NCBI GenBank assembly: GCA_037178625.1
Contig: CM074139.1
Span: forward strand, 186,001 to 250,000
Origin: Skeletonema tropicum
Lineage: Eukaryota; Bacillariophyta; Thalassiosirophyceae; Thalassiosirales; Thalassiosiraceae
Direction: 5' to 3'
Length of the DNA stretch: 64,000 nucleotides
Shown here: in pieces, positions 1 through 10,664 of the stretch
How the letters are laid out: each line of letters starts with the position of its first letter
How positions within the stretch are numbered: position 1 is the first letter of the stretch
Translations under genes and position numbers: made by a program
The notes under the pieces: model-generated
Told to the model about the DNA's origin: nothing
What the model saw: only the letters and a program-made list of their open reading frames with translations
Database searches by the model: none

Positions 1-352
1 CCGCATAAGTATATATTATGCATAGCAAAGAGTATCGAGAGGCAAGAGTGCAGAGCAGCAGTGCGATAGTATTGAAACTTCCCTCCGACAAAAATGACAC
101 ACATGACTTCGCCAATGATATGTATGGTACGTACATAAGTAGGTACATATTTACTCTTGACTCTTCCGACTGCAACACACATTTACATTGATGATTATTT
201 GTACTTGTACCACCAAACGACGATAGGCGTAACAAAGAACAAATATGATCTCATCAATGATGATGGCAGCCAAGCCGCCTACCCATCTCAATACAACAAC
301 ATAAACATCTTGATGATGAAGAAGAAGACGAAGATGAAATCTCCCTAACCAA

Positions 353-565
353 ATGCTCCAACTATCACAACCTCAGCATCCAATACTCCACGACCATCCC
401 CTCTCAGCATCTATAATATGGATTATCAATCGACACGGGAGGATGCTCCCTCTCCACGCGGCGCTATTGTACGGTGCTCCATCTAACGTCACGCTAAAAA
501 TACTTGACGCAGCACGCGTGATAAACCCACAAGTCAGCACACAATCTCTTTCCATTGATACATAA
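353..565 (+). pseudogene. Ankyrin-repeat-like remnant (unit 1)
   Basis: A 70-residue open frame contains HGRMLPLHAALLYGAPSN followed by a short leucine-rich helix. This resembles the LPLH-A-x-GAP signature of a diatom ankyrin repeat. Only about one repeat is visible, no longer ankyrin protein can be assembled around it, and the upstream acidic stretch (about 310-350) is in another frame. I take it as a decayed gene fragment. The unit 1 version has 2 extra bases near 529, so its C-terminus differs from the other units. Confidence 0.35.
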
Positions 566-1665
566 ATGAGATGGATGCACAAAACATTACAGCCGCAGTT
601 GCTATTTGATCACGCGGCGTTGCTGGGTCTTCAATTACAAATCAGTGGCGTTAGATTTTCCCCGACGGCCATCCATTGACTCACAAAACAAGGGAGTAGG
701 GGAAGTTAGAGGTGGAGCAAAATGATGAGCGAATAAGTGAACGGTATAACATCCCTCCTATAATCCGACAATTCAGCTCACATCAGCACAAAGCGACGCT
801 TTCCTGGAAGGTGTGAGTGTGAGGAGGGGCCTGACAGAATGTATTCAGAGCTAGTCTACACGAGCAGTAGAGGAATCTCTCCCTTGACATTTCAGCAAGG
901 TTGCCATGTTTTTGATATATAGTTAATAGAGCTCACAAGATGCTGCGAAGCCAACATTTCAGCAAAGTTTCAGTGATGAGAATTGCAAGCTGCTGATACA
1001 ACATTGGCACAATGCAAAGGCGACTAACTGCTACCAAGAGAGAATGAGAGATGAAGATGAGTATGTAGGGAGATAGAGGAAGGTTGGCTTCATCATGGTG
1101 ATGGTGTCGGCGGTGTTCTGTCTGCTTCTTTGTTGAGGCTTTAGGTATTTCTGTGATAGGTAAACTACGTATCACTGGTATTGTAAACAACACAAACATC
1201 AAGCATCTGTGTTCTTTGATCTTGAATCTTGAGCTTTTGTGACGTTGTGTGCGCGTTTTCAGTCCAACACCCGTTTTCGGACCTTCCTAGCCCTTACTTG
1301 AGTTCGCACAGCAGTTCGCACACTGAAATCACAAACGAGACCCAGTGCATGTGTGTTGTTTGCTTTGCAGAGGTGGAATACTTAGGAGCCAACTTGAGCG
1401 GGAACCAAGGGAAGATATAACGGGAACGAACCGGCAACCGGCTCTCTCTCTAGCTGGCTACATAATAAGTATTGATGTACTGCAAAGATAAAAAATTATG
1501 ATGTTCCAATTACTTACTTGAACTTTTGTAGGCCTTAAACTTTAAACTTACATTTTACTCCTACATTTTACCGGCCCATAAGGTTCCGACATCCATTAGT
1601 ATTCAGATGATAACACTCTACCTGATCTCTAGAGCTAGGGAGGAATAAGAATAAACAATCGCATC
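566..1665. other. Gene-poor stretch with a dispersed repeat member
   Basis: No protein family is recognisable. About 585-900 is related to 3040-3345 and 20665-21000, forming a dispersed repeat family. The small open frames on both strands have no family signature. The counterparts are 24157-25270 and 57137-58243. The stretch just before the AP2 start (about 1480-1665) is AT-rich and probably the 5' flank of that gene. Confidence 0.6.
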
Positions 1666-2566
1666 ATGGCTGCGGACAACAACAACGACGTTAAACATGG
1701 CGGCGGATTGGTTCAGTTATGTCAATTTAGGGGATGCACCAATGTGGTACATTTCGAGTTAAGAGGCGGCCTATGTTGCATTCATCACACTGGTGAGCTA
1801 ATGGACTCAGATGCTAAGGATAAGAGTGAAGCTGAAGAGCATAGTCAACAGAGTAGACTTGAAGGATGCACCGACAGCGCTACCACCGATAAGAAGTGCT
1901 GCGATGAGTACTCAGTACATGGCCAAAATGATGAAAGTGTAGGAGAGAAGAAACGTGTTCCATTCAAGTCGAAGACGAAGACGAAGAAGCGCCAGAAGGT
2001 TGACGCATTCTTGCTTGATTTGAGCGATGTTCCTCCACAGATGCCAATTATCAAGAGCAAAGGGACGAATCAAAGAGGGTTCCTCAAAATACGCTGGAAT
2101 CTGTCTTGACAAAGCAACCAACAAATGGAGGGCAAAAATCAAAATCGATGGGAAGCAGCGATACATTGGCTCGTATGAAAATGAAGAAGAAGCAGCTTCT
2201 GATTTTGCCCGTGCAGTAGTCAAGTACAAAGGTCACATTAAGTCCTTCATTACTCAATTGAGCGATGTGCCACCACAACGCCCAATACTGAAAAGCGAGG
2301 GATATGTGAAAGATGGCACTTCAAAATACGCTGGTGTCTCTTTCAATAAAGCACTCAAGAAATGGAAGGCGCAACTACGGGTGAACGGGAAGCAGAGTTG
2401 CATTGGGCATTATGAGAATGAGGAGGAAGCTGCTGTGGATTATGCAAGAGCAGTGTTCAAGTACAAGAAGCAAAAGGACAAAGAAGTAGAAAAAGAAGTG
2501 CAAGATGCTTCAAAGATCTTGAGTCATATTTGTGAAGGTTCCACGTCATTAGTCTCTTCGAGTTAG
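1666..2566 (+). pseudogene. AP2-domain protein gene, frameshifted (unit 1)
   Basis: Same gene as 25271-26170 but with one extra A at 2065, which puts the Cys-rich N-terminus plus basic region (147 codons) and the two AP2 domains (frame open from 2027 to 2566) in different frames. Translation from the normal start stops at 2109, just after the basic region, so both DNA-binding domains are lost. A downstream ATG at 2027 could in principle give a 179-residue protein holding both AP2 domains but no zinc-binding-like N-terminus. One substitution (R for Q) in the second AP2 domain also distinguishes it. A base-calling error at this one site cannot be excluded. Confidence 0.88.
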
Positions 2567-3776
2567 GTGTTGGGGTAGGTGATGAAATATGAAGGAATCT
2601 CGTTTCCCTATGCTTAGCTGCTACGACGACGAGAAGGCACAAAGCATTAATTGATTGTAAAGCCTGCCTGTAGTCTAAGCTTCTATCTAATGCTGCAATT
2701 GTTATTGCATTTGGTAGGCTCTCTGATTTATGCTGGATGAAGCAGCTTGAGATGTTTCTCTTCAATTCTCAATCTCAGGAGGACATGCCAAATACAGGGA
2801 GGCAGCATTAAGTCGGCAGATAGGCTCATACATCTCTAGAGAGAGTCTCTCTTTTGAGCTCTTAATTATCTCTAGCCTACCGCTATGAAGAAACAGGAGG
2901 AGAGTGTATGTAAATGTTCTCTACCAACCTCCACAGCACGCAAGCCTTCACGAACGTAAATGTCCAACCTCTCTATCAACCTCCATACCATCTGTCGGTT
3001 GCTCCCTCCCATCAACTCAACCATCAAACAAAACTGGCTCTCTGAGAGAGTAGGAGAAGTTGGAGAGGCGCGCGAGGGAACGAAATGATCTGCGAGTTAG
3101 TAGTGAACATATCCTTCCTAATCCGCCAGGACAACTCACATCTAAGCTAAACGCTTTCCAGAGAATATTCAGAGATCTAGTCTACAAGAACAGTAGAGGA
3201 ATCTCTACTTTTACATCAACATGCTTTCTTCGTCGATAGGTTCACAGTGAAGGATTGCCTTTGACGAATGCAATTCAGTAGCTCGAAGAACGCCATCACT
3301 CTAAATTCTGAGCATAAGGAATCAGATGAGAGGTATGAATTTCTTTGCAATGCATAAGCGTCAGCGGCACTGGGAAAGATACGAAGGGCTTGGTTAGAGG
3401 AGCGGCTAGGGGCACTCCATTCGGGGGTAGAAGGTATTCAAACGATGGGAGTAATGCACGCAAGGAGCGATCTCACGATCAGCTGACCGGCGCGCTTCAA
3501 TCCGTGCTTCAATTTCATCTTTTCTCGAAATGAAGAATTTTCGCACGAGACCTTTAAAATTGAATATCTAACTATGTAGGGACTACTAGCTCAATGGGAC
3601 CCCTGCGACACCAACGCCGTGCCCACCCGCTCGAGTAACCATGGGCCAAACATGATACTACTACCCCATACGAACAACTTTGGCCCCATGGTGACTCGAG
3701 CGGGTGGAATCGGGAGTGTGTAATCGACATTCTAGTACGTGTCCGCCCGCAGCAGTGTCGTCGTCAGCATAATATC
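2567..3776. other. Gene-poor stretch: dispersed repeat and hairpin
   Basis: No recognisable gene. It holds a second member of the dispersed repeat family (about 3040-3345) and the long imperfect palindrome at 3623-3707. Short open frames, such as 3345-3533, have no family signature and are altered in the other units by a small deletion. The counterparts are 26171-27376 and 59144-60359. Confidence 0.6.
3623..3707. repeat. Long imperfect inverted repeat (hairpin), unit 1
   Basis: Arms 3623-3650 and 3679-3707 are reverse complements over 28-29 bases with one mismatch and one bulge. Both contain CTCGAG and CCATGG cores. The loop is 28 bases. It could be the stem of a terminator, a small fold-back element or a protein-binding site. 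Confidence 0.85.
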
Positions 3777-4385
3777 ATGTGTTGTATGTCTGCATGTGGC
3801 TTCTGCGTCTTTAATCGAATTGAAATTGCGCACCTCCTTACCGAGACACAATTGCCGAAGATAGATGGAGCCATGCGAGTTTTTCCCCTTAAGGATGGGC
3901 GTTGCTCTTATCAAGAAAGATGGATAGCTAGTACGGAATCAGCCATGGTAGCTCGCAGAGTACACCGGGCTAGACGGAGTCGGCGTGTTCGACTACCTAA
4001 TCTGCGGAACAGACGACGTTTGCGCAACTCTGCTTCGGACACCTCGGCTTCCAGTTCAGACGACACATATGTTGATGTTGGATCGGATGACGAAGATGAG
4101 GATGATGATGACGACTCACCCTCTAGTGTGGATTCCGAAAGTGATATTGCGGTTCCCCCAGTGCTTCAAGCTCGACAATACATCACGTCATACTTTCCAC
4201 CTCGTAGAGACTCAGAAGATAGCATTCGTTTTCGAAACAGACGCCGACGCAGAAAACGACTCGTTCACCTTCAAGCACAGTATATCTATCCACCATTCAT
4301 AAGTACTTTCGTCCAACCTTCCTCCTGGACTCATGAGGCAGCTTCTCCTTCTGACGCACTAGCAATGGCTGTATCGCAATTGTAA
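3777..4385 (+). CDS. Hypothetical acidic/arginine-rich protein (unit 1)
   Basis: 202 residues, no family recognised. A short Cys-containing N-terminus is followed by an Arg-rich block (about 60-83, RRVHRARRSRRVRLPNLRNR), a Ser/Asp-rich acidic block (about 86-122, with a run of D/E) and a second basic block (about 155-161, RNRRRRRKR). Alternating strongly basic and acidic low-complexity blocks suggest a nuclear or nucleic-acid-associated disordered protein, but this is inference. The start is uncertain because several ATGs lie within the first 20 bases. A decayed copy of the middle of this gene follows immediately downstream. Proline at residue 37 is serine in units 2 and 3. Confidence 0.5.
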   Translation: MCCMSACGFCVFNRIEIAHLLTETQLPKIDGAMRVFPLKDGRCSYQERWIASTESAMVARRVHRARRSRRVRLPNLRNRRRLRNSASDTSASSSDDTYVDVGSDDEDEDDDDDSPSSVDSESDIAVPPVLQARQYITSYFPPRRDSEDSIRFRNRRRRRKRLVHLQAQYIYPPFISTFVQPSSWTHEAASPSDALAMAVSQL

Positions 4386-4440
4386 AGTGCATTACAAAGC
4401 AGATGGCAGATTGATTTCGCTAATTTGGCCAAAGGACCAA

Positions 4441-4796
4441 CTCTAGATCAAGAGAGATGGATAGCTAGTATGAACCAGCTCGAAGAATACACGTGCCAGA
4501 CGGGGTCGCCGAGTTAGACTACCTAATCTGCGTACCAGACAACGTTGAGGTAGTTCTGCTTCGGACACCTCGACATCTAATTCGGACGAGACATATGTAG
4601 ATACTGGATCAGACGACGATATATCATCATTATCATCAGATTCGTCATCATTGATGACGAATCATCCATCAGTGTGATAGTGTGGTACCCCCCCCCAGTT
4701 CTTAGATCTCGACAATATATCACGTAGCGCTTTCCACCTCTTCGAGATTCAGAGGGTAGCATTCGGTTTCGACGCAGACGACGAAGATCATAATAA
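4441..4796 (+). pseudogene. Decayed tandem duplicate of the acidic/Arg-rich gene (unit 1)
   Basis: This segment matches the middle of the preceding gene from the ERWIAS region through the Arg-rich and Ser/Asp blocks to the second Arg-rich block, with many substitutions, indels and stop codons. It includes a poly-C run and an ATCATC-type run. It is an old local duplication that no longer codes. Confidence 0.75.
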
Positions 4797-5259
4797 GTGT
4801 TTGTGAGTTGTGTCATGAACGACCAAATTCCCCGAAAAGCCTTGTTGAGGCTTCTTGGGTGATGGTATCACTACCATTGTGTTTCCCGGAGCCAAAGAAA
4901 CACGAACACGAGAGAGATTGTGTACTTGTCTAATTTAGAGTAATTTTCTAATGAAGCTTTCAGCGATGCATTAGGTATTTACTTATGAGTTGTTGCAGTG
5001 GCGCACTGTCACAGAAAAGTTGTGATCAATTGGGAGTGATATGTAAGCGACAGCAAGCAAAACAATATTAATATCAAGTGCAATGTAGAAGAGAATTGGT
5101 TCTTTTATTATTTATGGTACTCCTACACATTATCTAGCTTTGAGTTCCTCCTCTTCCAAAGACTCGGCCCAAGCACAAAAAATGTACGAGCGTGTTCCTT
5201 CTATTATATATATGGTACAACATGTGTTTTGTATATGTACAATATATCATACAGGCAAT
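4797..5259. other. Intergenic stretch, 3' flank of the FCP gene
   Basis: No gene. About 5085-5259 is the shared 3' flank of the FCP genes and probably their 3' UTR (minus strand). It recurs at 11113-11287, 28687-28861, 34717-34891 and 63699-63873. The part before about 5085 is specific to the first FCP locus of each unit. Confidence 0.6.
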
Positions 5260-5419
5260 TTATTGAAGGTGTCCAATGATGGGAAGATCGGGATCATATC
5301 CAAGAGGCTGGATCTCCTCGTGGACCATAAGTCCAAGGATTCCGAACATGGCAGCACGGCCGTTGTTCAACTCAATAGCACGCTTCTGAAGCTTGGTCTC
5401 TTCATCAAAGTCATCCCAG

Positions 5420-5460
<41 letters not shown>

Positions 5461-5656
5461 ATTTCCAGTTCCGGGAACATCACGCATGAAGGCAATCTCC
5501 AACCAGCCAATGAAGGCGATGATCTGGCCTTGTCCCTCGAAGGGGATGGCATCAGGTCCGATCAAGGCGGCAACACCGTTGGGGAAGGAGTCGAAGGAGT
5601 TTCCAGCGTAGTCAATGTTTCCGGGAAGGTGGATTCCGGCACGGGTGACGATCTGG

Positions 5657-5724
<68 letters not shown>

Positions 5725-5892
5725 TTGGGAGCAGTCTCCAGAGAGCATGCCGAAGGGATCGAAGAATCCGAGAGGAGGCTGGGCACCGAGCTCATCCTCG
5801 AAGGCGTTCAAGGAGGTGGTGGCGGCCTTGTTTTGGGCAGGGGCGAAAGCGGCGGCAGAGCCGATAAGGGCAGCGATGATGGCAGACTTCAT
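5260..5892 (-). CDS. Fucoxanthin chlorophyll a/c-binding protein (FCP, locus A, unit 1)
   Basis: 210-residue plastid light-harvesting antenna protein that binds chlorophyll a/c and fucoxanthin in the thylakoid and passes excitation energy to the photosystems. Residues 1-15 are a signal peptide ending in AAAFAP (13-18), the diatom plastid cleavage motif, where F16 starts the transit peptide. First helix: E66-IKHGR71, chlorophyll-ligand and ion-pair motif. Middle helix: about 123-138 (QIIAFIGWLEIAFMRD). Third helix: E174-LNNGR179. The length is normal for this family. Upstream lies a conserved ~210-base promoter region and then a 275-bp inverted-repeat element. The long open frame on the opposite strand is a codon-bias shadow. 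No intron is needed. Confidence 0.97.
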
Positions 5893-6104
5893 GATTGATA
5901 TGTTGTTGTGGTCGATTTGATTTTATGAGCAGGCAGAGTGCATGCATGCGCAGAGCTTTTTTGATCTTGATTCTGCAAATCCAAAATCTTGAAATCTTGT
6001 GCTTCAAGTGGGTGCGTATTTTTAATTACAGCACGTTTAAAGCCTTTTCCTGTGTCACATTATTTGTAGAAAAAATGAAGGCAGGGTCATTAGTCATTAC
6101 CTAT
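5893..6104 (-). promoter_or_regulatory. FCP upstream region (unit 1, locus A)
   Basis: About 210 bases upstream of the ATG are almost identical in all FCP copies. They contain a GCATGCATGC palindrome and an AT-rich CATAAAATCAAAT stretch about 35 bases before the ATG, a plausible transcription start area. Conservation ends at the inverted-repeat element. No individual transcription factor site can be assigned. Confidence 0.5.
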
Positions 6105-6379
6105 CCTGATTTATGGTGATAACGAGACTGGTCTCGTTTTGACTTTTTGCATGGTCTCGTTACCAAGGCCACCTCGAGACACTAGTCTCGTTACTGAAAA
6201 ATGGTCTCGTTATCAAGAAGAGATCTCGTTTCTCCTACAAGCAACCCTACAAACAGCACGTATTTACACGTGCACTAGTCTCGTTTTCTCCTGTTGATGG
6301 ACTTATCTCGTTATCAAAACAAGACTCGATCACTGGTCTCGTTTTCTGAGAGTGGTCTCGTTATCACCATAAATCAGGG
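6105..6379. mobile_element. 275-bp inverted-repeat (MITE-like) element, unit 1
   Basis: Ends are inverted repeats: CCTGATTTATGGTGATAACG at the left and its reverse complement followed by GG at the right. The interior is packed with GTCTCGTT or its complement, about ten times in both orientations. There is no coding capacity. Size, terminal inverted repeats and probable TA flanks (seen best in the copy at 35742) suggest a non-autonomous DNA transposon, perhaps of the TA-inserting Tc1/mariner kind. Confidence 0.75.
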
Positions 6380-6873
6380 TACTTTGTATTGTGCATAAGT
6401 AGAGAGAGAGAGACATACAGAGCGAGAGCGCAGCTGCATAGCTAGCGAGTGAGCAACCATCATAAGAGATGGTGATAATATTGGCTCTAATATCGACTGC
6501 AGCTATGAACAAAAACGAATAGAATAGTCGCGGCTGTTCGAGTACGGCTGTGTTTGTCAAGCATCAAAAGTCCATCAAAAAGAGATGCAGATGCGTATCT
6601 CTAGAGAGAACAAAGATAGAGAGGGATAACACTGAAAAGCAAACGCAAATTATTATCATTGACCTTTTCCAATTCATTGTCATTACAAACTACTTACCTG
6701 AATGCTACTTGAAACTTTGCAATGAGAGGGGAATCTCTCCATGTATTTAAGATCCAAAGATGATCACTCTTGTCACCCACTTTCAATTTTCAAGTGCAAA
6801 AAGCGAGCAAGCAAAGAGTATCTACATGTAATAAAAGGATCAAGCAGGAAGCATGGGCAAAATAAAAGGATAG
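6380..6873. other. Intergenic stretch before the tRNA gene
   Basis: No gene recognised. It contains a short GA microsatellite (about 6401-6413). The part next to the tRNA has TTTT runs on the minus strand that serve as its terminator. Counterparts: 29982-30475 and 36018-36506. Confidence 0.6.
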
Positions 6874-6946
6874 TTCCGATACTGGGACTCGAACCCAGGT
6901 ATGCCGCGTGAGAGGCGGCTATGATAACCACCTACATCATATCGGA
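6874..6946 (-). tRNA. tRNA-Glu (anticodon CTC), unit 1
   Basis: The minus strand folds into a 73-base cloverleaf. Acceptor stem TCCGATA/TATCGGA with discriminator A; T arm CTGGG-TTCGAGT-CCCAG; anticodon stem GCCGC/GCGGC with loop CTCTCAC, giving anticodon CTC (reads GAG, glutamate). The B box GGTTCGAGTCC is intact. There is no intron and no encoded CCA, and TTTT follows within ten bases, as for a pol III eukaryotic tRNA gene. Confidence 0.95.
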
Positions 6947-7279
6947 GCGCGCCATTTTTCTGGACAAATCGGTCGAGATACAAACTATGAAGTACAGTTA
7001 CAGTAACCACTAGTACATGCTCATCATGGCAACAAATTAAAAATTGTCGCAGTCCACACTTACTGTCTCTTGTATTATTTTGTATTGCTAACACTAATAT
7101 CATGATTTCTATTCGCTTAAATTAAATTTAGATTTCCTATCGAGGTGTGTTTTGCTTTGTTACCTCAGTATTGTTAAGATGGCTCTACTGCAATATAGTC
7201 AAAAAAATACAGATATAGCCACCCTCTTTCAGCAATATCTAGCCAAATAATGCTTACTTCTTCAGCAACCTAGATAATC
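6947..7279. other. Intergenic stretch between tRNA and retroelement remnant
   Basis: AT-rich, nothing recognised. Counterpart 30549-30881. Confidence 0.5.
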
Positions 7280-9300
7280 GAGGCAAGCAAGGAGCCGGGT
7301 GTCTGCCCCTTGGGTTGCGGTGAAATCTGGATGAGACTGTTTCAGGAACAATCCTTGATCAGTGCAAGGAGCGAGCGTGGGATGGCTGTAACAATGTTCA
7401 ACTTCAACTCTGACTCTGGCTGGACTTCAGTCTGGCATAGAAGGTGCGACCCATGCCATGCTGGAAGTATGTCTAGAGCTGGCTGGGTGGCTGAACATGC
7501 AGGAGGCAGCGACTTTCGAGACGGAGAAAAGAGATGGAGGACGGGACAGATGGGGATGATGTTGATGAGTGATGAGCCGATGCCGATGGCGGATGCCTCA
7601 ACATCGGTTTCGAGCACTAACCCTACACCCCTATCCTTCCCTGATTATCCCATCCCCCCTGACACGGAAAACTCGCTCTACATCCTAGGGAGTGGCTATG
7701 GTTTGCTCTTAGTGGATGCTCGAAATGCCTTCAATGAACTCAATCGATACACTATCCCACAGCCTTTGCCTTATACGGAATGAAATGGGCGAGGACCCTA
7801 CCATCATTGCGTACAAGGAGGGAATCACGCAGGGGTGTTGTCTGTCTATGGTGTGCTGTGGCATTGCCATCGCTCTGATGCCCCTAGCTGAATGGTTGAG
7901 GAGAAAAGTCCCTGGGGCTGTCCAACCCTGGTATGCTGATGATCTCGGCGGAGTCGGTACTGCATCTGATAACGCTACCGCTACTATGCTTCAGCTTCTC
8001 AAGGTGATAGGAAGCAGATCGGCCGCCATGGTTCGTAGGGAGAAGGTGTTTTTTTTGCTAGATAATACTACGTACGACGGTAAAAGGGGCTAGGAAGATT
8101 GTTGGCGCAAAAAACGACTTACCCGGAAAGCTGTTAACGCATGCTGACAGATCCGTGTACTTTGGGACTGTTACAGATAACTCAACCTCATTCCACCACA
8201 TGACATCCTTCTATAGATTATATGAAGTGATGTGAAGCAGTTTCTTATGGTGTGTAGTCTATGATGTAAGAGACATAGCCCCATAACACAAAAATTCGAT
8301 TATTTTGGAGAGCTAAATTTGACACCTAAATTTGCAAATATTGAAAGGGACAATCAATGCGTGTGACATAGATCCACGCAAACAATGCCTATATATATAC
8401 GTCGAGAGTAGTTGCCATTCTGTTCGTTATTGATAATCATCCCGTCATGCTATTGCAGAATATACGAGCGAAAATTCATGAGAGTCGATTCGGATGTCAT
8501 GCTTCGCTCACGGAATATATCACTGCTATGAAGACCAGAACGGGCACTCCAGCCTTTGCGAATCCACCTTATATATCAATAGAAAGAGGTTGTGTGCTGA
8601 CTTGGGTGTATTACGTCTCAAGGGGGATGATATGCTCCTTCTTCATGGTGATGACATGATCTTGTGGCCACTTGCCAGCTCATTCTACATGATTACAGTC
8701 CAGGAACACGAATGAATAGCCCAAAATTTTATCAAATATCATTGCATATACACTGGTACATGAGTTCCGCATATAGTTTACATCATGAGATGAGTATTAT
8801 CTGTGGTAAGCGACGATATAGGGGCAAAGATACCATGGTTCGAGCCATTTTTGGTCTTGTGAGATCTGATGATGGATGGCGCCATTATTTTCATAACCGG
8901 TTGGTATCCTCCTACAAAAAGCATATTTTTAATTCTGGTAGAATATGCGCTCCCCAATGCAAGGTGGGCGGTCTCGTCCACTGCCGCCACAATGATGTTA
9001 CGACGGAATTTGGAATATGGTCTCCCACTTCTGGCAGAGACATCGTCGAACTGTCTTGACACTCGCATCACTGACGCGGAATGCCGATCCTACCGTAACA
9101 AGGCACCTTCGTCTGTCTTGAGGCAAGAGAGGGAGAAAATCCGCAAGTATAAGCAGGCTTGTCTTTAACGACGTCAGGACTTCGCCCCCCTCTGCTTAAC
9201 GGCTGATGGAATGCCAGGTATAGAGAGGCCCTAAATGCGATGCGTCAACTAGAGGTAAACACTTCGCGCTGATAAATGGGAGCGTCAGCGTAGCCAGATG
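7280..9300 (+). pseudogene. Decayed reverse transcriptase (retrotransposon remnant), unit 1
   Basis: Pieces of one reverse transcriptase appear in order but in shifting frames: CPLGCGEIW (about 7301); LAGLQSGIEGATHAM (about 7410-7465, another frame); LLVDARNAFNELNR with the catalytic Asp of motif A (about 7706-7747); KEGITQGCCLSM, motif B (about 7816); WYADDLGG, the motif C YADD active site (about 7929); then CKVGGLVHCRHNDV (about 8960-9000) and RSYRNK...KYKQACL (about 9090-9165). These C-terminal blocks are typical of RVT_1 retroelement proteins common in diatoms and related protists. Several frameshifts and stops, and an unrelated-looking stretch at about 8200-8900, show it is inactive. No LTRs were found. 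Confidence 0.85.
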
Positions 9301-10190
9301 GTATTTATGAGCAATCACGCATGTCCCTAGCCCAAGAGTCCGGGCAAATTCACTGCTTCCCCAAGGGAGTAATGATAGATGATAGGCGCCACCGCATCCG
9401 GCCACTATTTGAGAATGGGCCGGGGATGTCCAACTGGCATACCTGGAGTGGGGAGTAGTCCCCTCTCCACACCTCTGCGGTGGTGGTGGAGGAGGAGTCT
9501 CACTCTCACCTGTTGATGGGCACAGATGAGAGTGAGAGAGAGGGGGGGGGGGGGGGGAACACGCCATCACCTAGCACAGGCGACAAGAGGTGTGACGGAC
9601 TTGTTACGGAACAACGAGAAATAGGCCCCTCTTATTACCTGTTCAGATCCAGCTTGCCCCAAAGATGGTTCCTAAATACCATGCCAATTCTATATTTTAT
9701 GGGGAAACTCGGACCAAAGGGTGAGGGACAGATCCGAAATGAGGAGTGAAGGCACCCGTCTCGACTGTCCATCAATAGCGAACCCATGCCTACTACTCCT
9801 GCTCGATGTAGAATAAGGTTTGCATTAGCATACATAAGCGGATGAAGACTAAGATGTGCTTCAGTAGTATGAAGTAGTAGATCTTGCACCTCTTGACTAA
9901 TCAGGCAAAGGCAAAGAGATGTAAAGAATACTGATTCCTAATTCCTACCTACTTGGTAAACTGTGACGTCGACACGAATGAAGTATAATATAATGTGTAC
10001 GTTCACATTCACATTGACATCGGTAGTAATAGTAATAGCATTGCTTTCACTTTCATTCTATCAAACCATGAAATTAGACCTTACTCTATCCGTTCAATAT
10101 TCTTCTTTGTATTCGGAAGAGTTGTATTTGTATTCTTCATGCTCAAACTTTTCCTCCGAGATTACATCTTTGCTCATAGGGTTATCATTA
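9301..10190. other. Gene-poor stretch with poly-G tract
   Basis: No gene recognised. It holds CTCACTCTC/GAGAGTGAG inverted repeats and a poly-G run at 9542-9557 (16 G; 13 G in the counterpart). Some conceptual similarity to the end of the reverse transcriptase may continue to about 9400. Counterpart 32908-33794. Confidence 0.5.
9542..9557 (+). repeat. Poly-G tract (unit 1)
   Basis: 16 consecutive G after GAGAGAGA; 13 G in the counterpart near 33149-33161. Could form a quadruplex, and its length is prone to sequencing error. Confidence 0.85.
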
Positions 10191-10664
10191 TCAGTTATCA
10201 ATAACATTCTTTCCGGCTGTGCAAGCTTCGCACTCACTGTTGTGATATTTGCCGCTGTCACATGCGTAGCCTGCACTGGGGTGGGAAGAGTTGAAATCCA
10301 TCCTGAGTTGGCGCACTCGACCAAGGTCTTGGGTTTTCTTAGGCATAGACCTACCACGTGCGTTGGCTTTGGAAGTTAAGGTTAAGAAATTAGAGGAAGG
10401 AGTGTTGTCAGGGCAGTAGTTCATACAGTGCGCAACAAGTCTTACGAACTTTGTCAAGAGAACATATACATTTGTCGTGAGTGTCCTTTGGCCCAGTGCA
10501 GGGACCGCCGAACGAGGTGGCATGTGGCATCGCCCCAGCCGGCAGAGCTGGAGCTGGAAGAGCTGCAAGAACTGGCACCGCCCGCTGAAGAACCGGCACC
10601 GCTGTCGGAGAGTCGAGAAGACGAGAGGCGCCAGCACGAAAACGTGAACGTTCGGAAAGGACAC
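10191..10664 (-). other. Possible Cys-rich protein fragment (unit 1)
   Basis: A 157-codon open frame ends in GYACDSGKYHNSECEACTAGK, a spacing reminiscent of the C-x-x-GKY...C-x-x-C-x-AG repeats of diatom extracellular Cys-rich proteins. The rest matches nothing I recognise, and the plus-strand frame 9963-10379 overlaps it. This is at most an exon or remnant of a larger gene. The open frame is kept in the unit 2 copy. Confidence 0.22.

Noticed and set aside
933..1202. 89-codon minus-strand frame with hydrophobic stretches
   Set aside because: No recognised family or start context. It lies in gene-poor repeat-bearing DNA and is conserved only because the duplication is recent.
5140..5898. 252-codon open frame on the plus strand opposite each FCP gene
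   Set aside because: It is the antisense shadow of a highly codon-biased FCP gene. The minus strand has the plastid leader and the light-harvesting motifs.
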